Part shown: positions 49,201 to 59,080 of the stretch, piece after piece
Layout of the letters: each line of letters starts with the position of its first letter
Numbering within the stretch: the stretch's first letter is position 1
DNA from: Takakia lepidozioides
Lineage: Eukaryota; Streptophyta; Takakiopsida; Takakiales; Takakiaceae
Direction: 5' to 3'
Length of the DNA: 64,000 nt
NCBI GenBank assembly: GCA_030704615.1
Contig: CM060731.1
Location: 95,336,756-95,400,755 of the forward strand
Notes under the pieces: model-generated
Told to the model about the DNA's origin: nothing
The model's database searches: none
What the model saw: the letters and a program-made list of their open reading frames with translations, nothing else
Position numbers and translations under genes: made by a program

Positions 49201-51418
49201 CAATGGCATCCCGCGCATCTCGTTGGATGCCCGTGGTACCTGGACATGTCTGCGGTATTGTTGACGAGTCTGAGAAAGATCTGCATGCCTTGGCAGAAGA
49301 GAAGAAAGGAAAGACGTGTCCCTGCTGGGCCCAAGTCGCAAAGGAATCTGCTGCTCTGGAAGAATCCAGAAAGGCAGCTGAGATGGCACAAAAGACGGTG
49401 GATGCAGCTGTGCAGGCCCAACAGAAGGGTCGAAGAAGAGGACTCGCCAGCAAGGAGCAGCTGTTGTGACACCCGCCAAAACGAAGAAGCAGAAACAGCC
49501 TGTTCAGGAAGAGGGCGAGGAAGAGGACTCCGATGGAGACTTTGCAACCACCACCCCCCCAAACGCAGGCTGCCTCCCCTGTGCCCACCGTTGTCACGAG
49601 AGGCACGAGAACTGGCTCGGCAAAGAGGCACTCTTCAACCCCCCAGGGGGGCACCCTTCGAGCGGTGGAAATGAAGAGGCCGAAAGTGGCTCCCGAAACA
49701 TTGTCCAGTGTGTAAATGAGAGTTTCTTGGCGGCTTTGGATGGACGGCAGCCAAGTTGGCATACATAAGACCATGGAGGGTCTGAAGGGCAGAGCACTGA
49801 AGAAGGCGACTGCCGAAGAGCCTTCCGACACCCCAGGATTTCAAATATGGTCTCGTTCTTTGAGAGGGTGTGTGCAGACAAGGATTGTAGGAGGGGCGGA
49901 AATGCACGAGTGGTCTTGCGATATGATCATCTTGGATATTCCGGACGGAGAGCCTGTGGAAGGACTGCAAGCTTGCCATCTTGGAACAGGTACTCGGAGG
50001 ACTTTTGGAAGAAAGGATTCGGGCTTGCCCGCATGGTGTTTGACGACAGAGGCTGTGTGGTTGTCCTGGCGAGCAGAGGAAAAAACACTCAGACAGGAGT
50101 GCGAAGTTGGACCCGCAAGAGCGCCGTCCCGATTCTGAAAAGAAGTGGAACGTGCATCAACACACTGGGCCTTCGTCGTAAGGGAAGAAGGTGATTACGA
50201 CACTGGCACTCGTCCATTCATTTGCTTGGGGTGCTTCAAATGCGGTGCCGCATTCGGTCTAATCGTTTTCCCCCTGTGTATGCAGACGAAGCAGTTCGAT
50301 GCATACTGCTTTGTGAAGGAAACTCCACCTTTGCTTTCCGGAAGGAGGGAGGCAAGGTTGACCCGAACTGCGACCACTCGATTACGACGTTCTGTTCACA
50401 ACGTTCCCAAGGAACTTCTCCCTCATATCCTCACTTCAACGGAACCCTGCGGGTACTCAGGACTCGGCGCCCTGCCTTCATTCAGACAATTATGGAGACA
50501 TGCACAGACGTGGAGGGCACAGTGCTGGACCTCATCTGTGGGACAGGTATGCAGAATCTTGATCTCTGCTGTTCTGCAAATTCTCGTTAGGATGTAGTTC
50601 GCAACATCTGAAGCGCCATGTGGTAATGTGTGGATGGCATTGTAACAGGTGCCTCAATGTGGGCTGGGCGGTTTTCCGACCGGCACCTCTTTGCCTACGA
50701 GGAGGATTCATCCGTGTGGGGATCCCATCTGGAGGGGCTGCAACGGAATGTGAAGGCTCCCGACAGAGCGGAAGTCTCCTCGGATTCGTCGGAGTCCGAG
50801 GAAGACACAGTGGACATTGATGCAGAGGAGAACCCGGAATACGAGTGAGTGCAAACATTGTAAGTTTGCAAAGCCTTCTGGGTCATTTATGTCAAAGGAA
50901 TTTCCCGACTGTGGTTCTCATTAGTCTCGTTGATGATTGTCATGTGCAGGATTGCAGGGTCCGGGTCGAAACATGTAGGGCCTACACTTCCTGCCAGGAA
51001 GAATGTCCCGTTCTTTGCGAGGGCCGACTTCATGACGAGCCCGGTGAGGGACTACTCCCTTCCTAGTTATGCAGCTAAACTCGCAAATACAGCGATTAGA
51101 AGAAGTGAGAATCCCAGTAAAGTAGAGCAGATTTTGGAGAGGGCTAGGGAGGACAGAAGGATAAGGAAAGAGTTGGCAGCAGCTCAGACAGGTAGACGGG
51201 TACGAAAGTACATATGTGATTCAGCGGATGAGAGCGACGCAGACAGGGAGGAAGACGACCCAACGGAGGTGAGATGGACAGTTCCGCAAGGGGAAGATGG
51301 GATTTTCGAAAGCCTGGCCAACGAGCAGTCCGCTGGAGATGAGAGAGGCATTGAGGGGGTGGAGAAGGAGCAGGACAGTCTAGAACAGGATGAGGATTCG
51401 GATGATTTTCAAGATTAA
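46244..51418 (+). pseudogene. ParB-like/DNA methyltransferase fusion gene, copy 3 (many indels)
   Basis: Same exon structure as 19,220-24,423, from the basic first exon at 46,244 to the TAA at 51,416-51,418. The ParB-like VWDGNHRLLAW is near 47,607, motif IV (ILDIPDG) near 49,935, motif I (LDLICGTG) near 50,527, and the acidic tail is intact from 50,659 on. One- to five-base indels are frequent from about 46,830 to 50,460, for example near 46,835, 47,273, 47,357, 47,450, 48,222, 49,253, 49,312 and 49,748. The 3' border of exon 3 has also lost a base (48,057-48,060). Exon 9, by contrast, keeps five bases missing from copy 2. The clustering of indels in one stretch next to an intact transposase suggests poorly corrected sequence as much as true decay. 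Confidence 0.8.
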
Positions 51419-51549
51419 TAGAATTTTAATGATGTCTCTGTAAATGTTAATTCTCTTCCAGAGTATATAAAGAAAATTCTGCCCGACATTCGTGACGCCT
51501 CTCCAGTGTGCATTCCAGCCACACAATCGCCCAAACCAGGACGCTCCCA

Positions 51550-52340
51550 AAATCAGAAATGGGTCAGGGCATTTCCAAAATTTTGGCAACTCTAAGAACC
51601 TCTTTTGGAAATGCGGCACCGCATTTCCAAAACAGGGGAGGGACTAATTTTTCCATTTCAATGTTGGCATAGTAAAAAGTAATCTGAACTGGGAATGCGG
51701 TGCCGCATTTCCAAAATTTCCTTTGTCCACACGCCAGTTTTGGCCTCTCCCGCTCATTGCATGGATGCCACCACGCTTACAGAGGTCGAACAAGGAGGTC
51801 GAACAAGGAGGCCGACATGGCGGGATTGAAAATGCGGTGCCGCATTTCCATATTGGGGATGGTCGTTGTTCGAACTGCAGGCCCATCAGCAAAAATTGGC
51901 ACCGCATTCCATTGTAAAAAAAAAGTCGATGACGGACATGGAAATGCGGCGCCGCATTTCCAGAACGGACATCGCAATTTGTCCATTTGCAGACCCTCTC
52001 TCGGAAATGCGGTAACGCATTCCATCGCGCTGGTCGGAAATAGGTGCACTTTTCGAAGTGTTGGACGGAAATGCGGCACCGCATTCCCTTGTCCAAAAAG
52101 AAGTTTCCATTGCCAAGCTGGAAATGCGTCGCCGCATTTGCAATGCCAACCTCGTTTTCTGATCAATTTATAGACCCGTGTTGGTATTTCGTCTACCTGG
52201 ACGGAAATGATGCACCGCATTTTCTTGTCCGACATGGAAATGCGGTGCCGAATTTCGATGTCCGACATGGAAATGCGGTGCCGCATTTCGATGCGGACAT
52301 GGAAATGCGGCACCGCATTTCGATCCCGACATGGCGTTAC
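51550..52340. repeat. Second palindrome array, copy 3
   Basis: Counterpart of 24,561-25,350 with the same AAATGCGGYRCCGCATTT palindromes. The last units are closely packed (about 52,200-52,330, roughly 25-35 bp apart) with GTCCGACAT or similar between them. Confidence 0.85.
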
Positions 52341-52837
52341 TCTGGTATATTCTTGACACATGACTCACATACCGGTTACTCTGCTTTATTCAACCGGACA
52401 GACAAATTGTAGAAATGAGACATCAAATTGTAAACAGTGGGCCAAATCCGAGAGTTATTCAACACAATGAAACACAGTCATACAGAAGTGAGGTACATTA
52501 CAGGGCACACTCCAGGGCACATTTAAATTTCCCCCGTACAGGATCCTGGACCGATGAAGATTGGCTGCTGCATGAATGTAGCCGTTTCAGTTTCCTACCC
52601 TGCCATGCAAACTATGGGCACTCACTGCCAGGTGGGCCGATAGCCACTGGACACGACGAAGTCCATCCCCTCTTCGATGTAAATGCGGCGCCGAATTTCC
52701 ATCCGGGGGGATGGACTTCGGTGGCAGATCTCAAACTATAACTTGTTGATGAGAAAGATGTATGGGTTCATCCACCGCTGGCGTGATGAACACGTTCCAC
52801 CTCCGTCGGTGGGTACGTGTGACCCAGATGCTCCATT

Positions 52838-53512
52838 TTGGAGGCCGGACTGCTCTTCCGCTTCGTATCTTTTCCAAAATCTAAGGGCTTCGTAGCTGTC
52901 CGCAAGGTCATCGGCATCCAAGTCGTCCTCAGGTCCTCCTTTGCAAGGATGCCGTGCTTCCGGAACCGGGACGACTGCCCCTTTGGAGGCATCGATTATG
53001 CAATGTATTCGGCCACATCGGGAGACATTGTTATCTGGTACACAGATTACACAGAAGATACTGGTTCGATTGTGGAAACATTGGTGGCTTTTGAGTATAT
53101 CGTAGGCCACTACGCCTTCGAGCGGGGTGACGATCTTGGTCTGAGGAGTCCGTGGCTCCTGCGCATCCTCGATTCCGATTTTCCCAGCTACGACGGTCAC
53201 CCATGCAGAAGAAGGCGCACTGCTATGCTGTTGCGGTGGAACTGCTGCCACTGGACGTGGGTGGACTCCATCGGAGAGACCTATTCTCCTCGAGGAGTGC
53301 GCTCCTCTTCTCCATTGTATGGGGACATTCGCATTGGTGTGGACGACGAAAACGTGAAGATTTCCATATTCGATGGTGGTATGATTGAAGGGCAGGACAT
53401 TGTGGTGAACATCACTAGGGGCGGTACAACGGCTGCAATCGACTTTACATGGAGGAGCCCCAGGACTCATGAGCTAGTTCTGAGAGCAGTCGAAGTCCCA
53501 TTGACAACGTGA
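52838..53512 (+). CDS. Accessory protein of unknown function (copy 3)
   Basis: Open frame of 224 codons with TGA at 53,510-53,512. The first ATG is at 52,949, giving 187 residues; translation before it has no ATG, so an upstream exon is possible. Features: a Cys-containing start (MPCFRNRDDCPFGG), then IDYAMYSATSGDIV, FERGDDLGLRSPWLL, an Arg-rich turn, LYGDIRIGVDDENVKISIFDGG, and EGQDIVVNITRGGTTA, alternating patterns typical of a beta-rich fold. No signal peptide or membrane segment is seen. AATAAA follows at 53,597. The gene lies between the second palindrome array and the element end, and paralogues exist in copy 2. I do not recognise the family. Confidence 0.6.
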   Translation: MEAGLLFRFVSFPKSKGFVAVRKVIGIQVVLRSSFARMPCFRNRDDCPFGGIDYAMYSATSGDIVIWYTDYTEDTGSIVETLVAFEYIVGHYAFERGDDLGLRSPWLLRILDSDFPSYDGHPCRRRRTAMLLRWNCCHWTWVDSIGETYSPRGVRSSSPLYGDIRIGVDDENVKISIFDGGMIEGQDIVVNITRGGTTAAIDFTWRSPRTHELVLRAVEVPLTT

Positions 53513-53954
53513 CTTGTATTCAGTAGGCACAGGGCTCAAGATTTGAGGGCACAATCAGCACAGTAGACGTGCTTCAAATGCAATTCATGTGGATCAATAA
53601 AAACCTCATTGTGCCCTCTTTTTATTCTATTCTGTGTCCATCGTTCCGAGAATGCGTCATTGCTCATTTCGTTTGGGATTGGGAGTGTGGGTGAATTTTG
53701 CAAATGGCTGGTAGGCTGAAATGGGCCCCCATTGTACAGAGCAGTACCACCCTACCATTCGCGAAACATTGCCTTTCAATATATAATTCTAAATAACATT
53801 GCCGAACCTCCTTCATCGGGAGGTCCTTCTCCCCCTATGACCGTGGCACCCTAAACCCTATTCCCGCGGACACTCATTTCCGGAAAATAGTGCTGCTCAT
53901 GTTTTTTTCCACACTTACGACTCTGCTCATGGCTCATGCCGCTCATGGCTCATG

Positions 53955-53983
53955 GCTCATGAAATAGCAGCCCCCCTTCTACT
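53955..53983. mobile_element. Right end and target duplication of the inner element
   Basis: GCTCATGAAATAGCAGCCCC plus one C (53,955-53,975), then CTTCTACT (53,976-53,983), identical to the bases before the left end. GCTCATG repeats lie just inside. Confidence 0.92.
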
Positions 53984-54021
53984 CTAGTAGGGGGTGGATT
54001 CATTGTATTTTTTCAGGAAAG

Positions 54022-56385
54022 CGATCTGATGGAGAATCTCCACAAGTGACGTCGAATGCGCAAGAGCAGCTGGACACACAAGCACATCAGTTCAAGATGG
54101 AGATATCTCCTGCAGCAGAGAGCCTACGCGACTATGTGACGAGGTACTTTCTGCTCTACAAAACCAACCTATTCTTTCGGGAGATAGCAGATGCTCGCCG
54201 GAGCCACGAGTTCACCGACCAGCCGAACGCGGACAAAGCAGCAATGCGCCTTCTGTACAGGTACATACGCGTTGCCTTTCTTTCAAGTCCTTGCATTTCA
54301 GGTTGTTAGAGGCCTCATGTGGTGTTAGGGAAAATGGCGCTGAATTTCCAGTCAGGGCTCCGAAAATAGCTAAGTCCATAGACTGACTGGCACTGAACTC
54401 GAAATTCGGCGCCATTTTCCAGTTCCAGGCCTTATTGCCCTTCAGGGACTTAGCCATTTTTGGGCTAAGTCCCTAGGGTGGCTGGCCCTGAAGTGGAAAT
54501 TCGGCGCCATTTTCCAGTTCTAGGGCCTATTGCCGTTTAGGGACTTATCCATTTTCGGGCTAAGTCCCTAGACTGGCTGGCCCCGAACTGGAAATTCGGC
54601 GCCATTTTCCAGTTCTAGGCCCTATTGCCGTTCAGGGACGTAGCCACACAGCAAGTCTCTGGCGGAGCAGAAGGGGAAAGCCAAGAAGAGGGCTGGCGGT
54701 ACAGAGCCTAAAGACACCCCTGGTTTGAAGCCATGATGGAATTCTTCACGGCTGTGAGCACGGATTGCAAGAGCACTCGGGGGGGGGGGGGGGGGGGGTT
54801 GAGGTGGAGAGAGCTTGCGACATGATTCTCCTCGACATTCCAGATGGGGAGCTGCTGGAGGGCCTGGATGGTGTGCCCACCTGGAACAGGTTTACTGAGG
54901 ACTACTGGAAAGCCGGGTTTGGGCTGGCGGGGATACTTCTGGATGACGGTGGATGTGTGGTTGTCCTTGCCACGAGAGGGAAGACCACAGAGAATGTGGT
55001 GGCAAGGTGGACACCAAAAAGTGTCACCCCGGTCCTCCTCAGAAAATGGTTCTGCATCAGTACACAGGGGTTGCGAACAGAGGGCCAAAGTGTAAGTTAT
55101 CAATCTATTGCATTCACTTCATATTGTGGTGTATGTTAAGTAGACCCTGGAGTTGATCCCTTCTTTGTTGGATGTGCAGACATTGGTGTTTGAGGCATAT
55201 TGCTTTGTGAAGAGAGGGTCTACGTTCAAATTCCGCAACGACGGTCGTCTTGTTGATGCCGCTGTGGACCCTGTAAGCTACGATGTCCTCTACAACTATG
55301 TGCCCCACTCCAGTATGCCGAAGGACACAAAGACAGGCAAACCGTGGCGGTATAGCCAGACCCGGAGCCCTGCTTTAATCCAAACCCTCATGGAGACGTG
55401 CTCGGATGTCCAAGGGCGGATTCTGGACTTCACATGCGGCACGGGTAAGCCTTCACGTGCTCAGTTTGTCCCTTGGCCCGATTGCAATTGCATGCCGCAA
55501 GCTATTAACCGCCCGCTTTGTTCCTCAGGTGCTTCAATGTGGGCAGGGACGTTGTCTGACAGGCATGTGTTCGCCTTCGAGCCAGATACTGCCCTCCACA
55601 ACTCGGAACTTGCAGCAGCTGAACGTCTGCCGAAAGAGGAAGAGGCATCCTCGGAGGATGAGGCAAAATCCGAGAAGGAGCAGGGGGAGGAAGTTGGGAT
55701 CGAGGCCGAGGAGCCCCCGGTTTATGAGTGAGTGGTGGCATTGTAAGTTGCCTCCAGATTTCGTGAGGCACCTCCCTCCGCTCTCTTATTTCATTGAAAC
55801 CCCTTTCTGGTTGTGCTGGTATTGACATTCTTGAAGTGGATTTGTTCTTACTGTAGGATGCCAAGTACTGCCGGAGGGACGTCTACACCGGAGTTCATGG
55901 GCAGGAGGAACGTGCCTTTTTTTGCCAGGGGGGATTTCATGCCTAGTCCAGAAAGGGAGTACATCCTTCCTACTTATGCTGCCTGGATTGCTTCGGTGTC
56001 CATTAGGAGGTGTTCCGAACCTAGTCGTGTACAGCAGATTTTAGACGAGGCAAGCCTCAAGAAAATGAAGATGAGGGAGGAGGCAGCAGCTATTAGAGCC
56101 CGTTGGGCTCGTAGATTTGTCTTGGATTCTGCTGAGGAAAGTGGGGGAGAAGACGCAGAAGATTCCCAGGAGGTGAGGTGGACAGTCCCCCAAGGAGAGG
56201 ACGAGATTTTTGAGAGGCATAGTGGAACTGATGCATCACAGAGCTCGGAGGATGAGGGGGATGAGGGGGATGAGGAAGAAGGTGGGGGCAAGTTCCTCGG
56301 AGGGTGTAGGAGAGTAGTGCCCATTCCGGCTATGATAGTTAGAACACACTTGTATAGACGTGGCTTGCCACAAAATTTGCAATAA
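54022..56385 (+). pseudogene. ParB-like/methyltransferase gene of the outer element, 3' part
   Basis: Continues the gene split at 39,276. Exon 6 is 54,022-54,260 (SNAQEQLDTQ, LYKTNLFFREIADARRS). Exon 7 survives only as its 3' part, about 54,645-55,091, with motif IV CDMILLDIPDGE and GGCVVVLATRGK. Exon 8 is 55,180-55,444 with motif I LDFTCGTG. Exon 9 is 55,529-55,727 (ASMWAGTLSDRHVFAFEPD). Exon 10 is 55,857-56,385 (FFARGDFMPSPEREYILP, VRWTVPQGEDEIFE). AATAAA overlaps the stop (56,381-56,386). About 600 bp of exon 7 have been replaced by 95-bp tandem repeats, and a 20-G tract (54,779-54,798) lies just before motif IV. The catalytic region itself reads open. Confidence 0.8.
54330..54640. repeat. 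95-bp tandem repeats with CGGCGCC core inside the outer methyltransferase gene
   Basis: Units contain GGAAATTCGGCGCCATTTTC, a second inverted repeat around GGGACTTAGCC and GGCTAAGTCCC, and GGCTGGC. The CGGCGCC cores lie at about 54,407, 54,502 and 54,597, a period of 95 bp. Confidence 0.85.
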
Positions 56386-56516
56386 AATGTTGCATTTCAA
56401 GTCCACTGGTGCCACATTCCAACTTACATGACCCTATTTCCGTGCCTCTTAACCCTATTTCCGTGGACTCACAATGGTCTGCTCATGTTTTTTTTTTTCC
56501 CGCTCATGCTCATTCC

Positions 56517-56545
56517 GCTCATGAAATAGCAGCCCCCTTCCCCAG
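56517..56545. mobile_element. Right end and target duplication of the outer element
   Basis: GCTCATGAAATAGCAGCCCC plus one C (56,517-56,537), then TTCCCCAG (56,538-56,545), identical to the eight bases before the left end at 33,746. Confidence 0.9.
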
Positions 56546-56666
56546 TATGGTCGCCAAATGTCGAACGGCTTTTGCTCACCCATCCCTTCGCTATTCGAGG
56601 TGGAAACTCCAAGATAGAAGAGTTGGATATTTCTAAGCACTCAGCCCGCTCAGTACAATCAGTCAT
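56546..56666 (-). pseudogene. Separated 5' coding end of the gag-type gene
   Basis: A minus-strand frame opens at the ATG at 56,664-56,666 and stays open to the outer element's target site. It continues in the same frame on the far side (33,737 downward) when one target copy is counted, leading into the WWDHGGW segment. The gag gene was therefore interrupted within coding sequence by the outer element. The rest of the 5' region, including any LTR, should lie to the right, but I could not delimit it. Confidence 0.65.
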
Positions 56667-57460
56667 GACCTACAGCTAGTGAATCATGGTTGTGCTTCCC
56701 ATTTGTATTCCTTCTTGCCTTCATGTTATCAATTCATCTTATCTGATACTGAAGCATCAGATTGCTTCAGTATCTACTTAATTCCAATTAATCATGCATT
56801 CATTTCACAGCTTCACTCATGTCACTCTACACAGTGTGCTTGTATCGAATAAGTATCAGATTATGATTTATCAGGTATCAGGCCAATGCCATGGTGACTC
56901 TAATCTGCCCTACAGTTTCACTATAGCTTTGCATGTAACAAGCATCTACTGTTCATCTCTCCTCATTCTCTGTGCTCTCGTTCTTGCTCTCCGCCTGATC
57001 TCCTCTCATACCTGACCAAGAAGCGCTCCCCATGAAGTGTCCCCTCTTTCCGTTGCCGCTCCCCTTATCTGCCCCCAAGCTGTTCTAACCACCTAACTAA
57101 TTAACCGTCATCCCTATAGTAACACGTTCCTTCTGCAGATGTCGTTCCCTCACAGTCGTTCCCTGCCAATGATAACTGTTCCCCATGTACTGCGACAGGC
57201 TGTGTCAAGCTGTGTTGAGCTGTGACTGGCTGTGTAAGGCTGTGTCGGGCTGTGTCGGGCTGTGACGGCTATGACTGGCTGTGACGGGCTGTGTCAAGCT
57301 GTGTCGGGCTGTGTAACCCCCCTAAAGCCTGCTGCTGCCACCCCTAAGGCTCCTGTTGGTCTCAGTCTGCGCAAAAATTAAGGGTACCCCACAGAACCCG
57401 TAAAAGCGTCTAAGTCCCAAGCAGCCCTCTAACAAGGACTTCCATTGGAGTGGAGTTTGC
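56667..57460. other. Intergenic or LTR-like sequence with a minisatellite
   Basis: No gene is seen. A perfect 11-bp-stem hairpin (ATACTGAAGCA/TGCTTCAGTAT) lies at about 56,743-56,771. Imperfect tandem repeats of GGCTGTGTCGGGCTGTG type fill about 57,190-57,317. The LTR of the interrupted retroelement may be here, but its borders are not identifiable from one copy. Confidence 0.4.
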
Positions 57461-57661
57461 ATGGACTCTTTTGTCAGTTTTGTTGATCAGGTTATTGTGA
57501 CCGCGGAAACGAAGGCAATGGACTCATGTAGTATTTGCCTTCAGTCGGCACAACCGGGAGAAACTATACGCACGCTCAATTTGTGCCTGCACTCCTTCCA
57601 CAGTGCATGCATTGACAGCTGGGTTCAAGTGAACGGCACATGCCCCCTGTGCCGGCGTTGA
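57461..57661 (+). CDS. Small RING-H2 finger protein
   Basis: 66-residue ORF, ATG at 57,461 and TGA at 57,659-57,661. From residue 23 it carries a canonical RING-H2: CSIC, then CLH, HSAC and CPLC (C3-H2-C3 spacing), ending two residues later with RR. Such fingers bind E2 enzymes in ubiquitin ligases of the ATL type. Nothing but a short leader precedes it, so it is either a minimal RING protein or the last exon of a larger gene. AATAAA lies at about 57,830. It sits in the retroelement flank, not inside a recognised element. Confidence 0.7.
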   Translation: MDSFVSFVDQVIVTAETKAMDSCSICLQSAQPGETIRTLNLCLHSFHSACIDSWVQVNGTCPLCRR

Positions 57662-59080
57662 TTATGAGAAACAATGTCGTCTTGCATCTTCATGTTGAAT
57701 TGTTTTGCCCGACCTTTTGTTGAGGGCCTCACTGTTGTCTTTAGTGCTCTCGTATGTATGTAAGCTTCCCACGGCCATTACAAAATTGATGTTAAAGAGT
57801 ATGGCTTGGGATTCTCTGGCCTCCTGCTAAATAAACATTTCATTTCATTTGTCTCGTTTGTTTCCATTCTCTCCCATGAGATGTTTCCGATTTCCGCCAA
57901 CTTTCTGAGGTAACAAAGGAGAGCATTAGGCAGCGGCGAGTACACTTGGAGAAGTTCATTTGCAAGTAATTTGCTTTATGAGTATGTCCGGAAGTGACTA
58001 TATATTTTGGGTATGCCTCCGTAGATACGACGTGGACTTCTCTGAGTGACACATTTGCATTGTCAACATCATGCACCCAAGACCCTGTCAACCTCAATAG
58101 ATGAGGATGATATATCGCAGTGGAAATGTTACAATGTGAATGAATAATTTGGCCGCATATGCACAATGGCAAGGCATACTACTGCGATTTTCATTTTTAT
58201 TCCAAGCACCCTGTCGTCCCGGTTGCTGGTAGTCGGCACCGACTACTGTGAGTTGTTCTCAATTTTTGTTGGCGTGGTGGAAATCGGCAACGGCTTTTTG
58301 GAAACATGCTATGTAACGAGAAATTCGCCTATAGTTGCTGCCGACTATATATTTTCTTACTACATTTTTCCTTGCCCCATGTGGTGGTAATCGGAACCGA
58401 CTTCAATGTCCTCTTCTCTGTTTTTATTATATTGGCACTGAGGGTAACGATTAACCGCAATGTGACTTTCACACCTTTACTACATGAATAGAGAAACAAG
58501 AAAAAAGGAATTAATGTACAGCAGTTTCATTCGGCCCTCGTTGTAGATTGGTCCACGAATTACTGTGGCCTACGAATACGAACGCCTCGGTGTCTACCAC
58601 TATTTCGATTTACCCAAAGGCACGGATGTTGGTAGTCGGCACCGACTACCAATACTTCTCCTATGTTTGTGCGCGCGCGGGCAAAGTCCGCACCGATTAT
58701 TCGCCAAGTGTAAAGTTTGCTTATTGTACTCGAGAAATTTTCATTCCATGAGCACCAAAACCAATTAGTTTGAAACATAGCAGCTATGCTCATGTGAGCT
58801 GTTCTAAAGCCGTAAAGGTATAGAAACTTGCATTAAGGAAAAATGGTTTATATCGTAGGAAAAAAGAAATTTATGGTCTATGCATATTGGGAGCCCATTG
58901 AAAGCACCTCCAAAAACTTCATGGCACTTAAGAGAAATGGCATTGGCACAGTTGAACATCTTGGAAGCAATTTAAATTGAATTTCAAGTAAGTAGTATGC
59001 TCAATAGGACCCCATTGTGAAAACAGCTGCGAGCATGGACTATGCATACTCTGAAACAGTAGCTAATTTCCAAAATTCTC
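57662..59080. repeat. AT-rich region with dispersed TAGTCGGNACCGACTA palindromes
   Basis: No gene is visible. Palindromes TAGTCGGCACCGACTA occur at about 58,230 and 58,633, with degraded relatives near 58,335, 58,387 and 58,686. The same family recurs inside the neighbouring methyltransferase gene, near 60,246, 60,314, 60,425 and 60,487. Spacing is irregular. Confidence 0.65.

Larger units (their letters stand above)
39310..53975. mobile_element. Complete inner composite MULE element, copy 3 (14,666 bp)
   Basis: The most complete unit in the window. In order it has the left terminus with CATGAGC repeats, the transposase (minus), the central palindrome array, the ParB-methyltransferase gene (plus), the second palindrome array, the accessory gene (plus) and the right terminus with GCTCATG repeats. 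Perfect 8-bp target duplications show it inserted into an intron of the outer element's methyltransferase gene, so it is younger than the outer element. Confidence 0.92.
33746..56537. mobile_element. Outer composite MULE element (divergent lineage), interrupted by the inner element
   Basis: 22,792 bp between matching termini, with perfect 8-bp duplications (TTCCCCAG). Subtracting the inner element and one duplication leaves about 8.1 kb. It contains a truncated transposase (minus), a short palindrome array and a ParB-methyltransferase gene (plus), the same order and orientation as the main family, but clearly diverged in sequence. It has no accessory gene. It is inserted inside the gag-type reading frame, which continues in frame on either side when a single target copy is counted. 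Confidence 0.9.

Noticed and set aside
56539-56556. Minus-strand TGGCGACCATACTGGGGA as a retrotransposon primer-binding site
   Set aside because: The bases lie inside an open frame that starts at 56,666 and continues in frame beyond the inserted element, so they are more simply read as coding.
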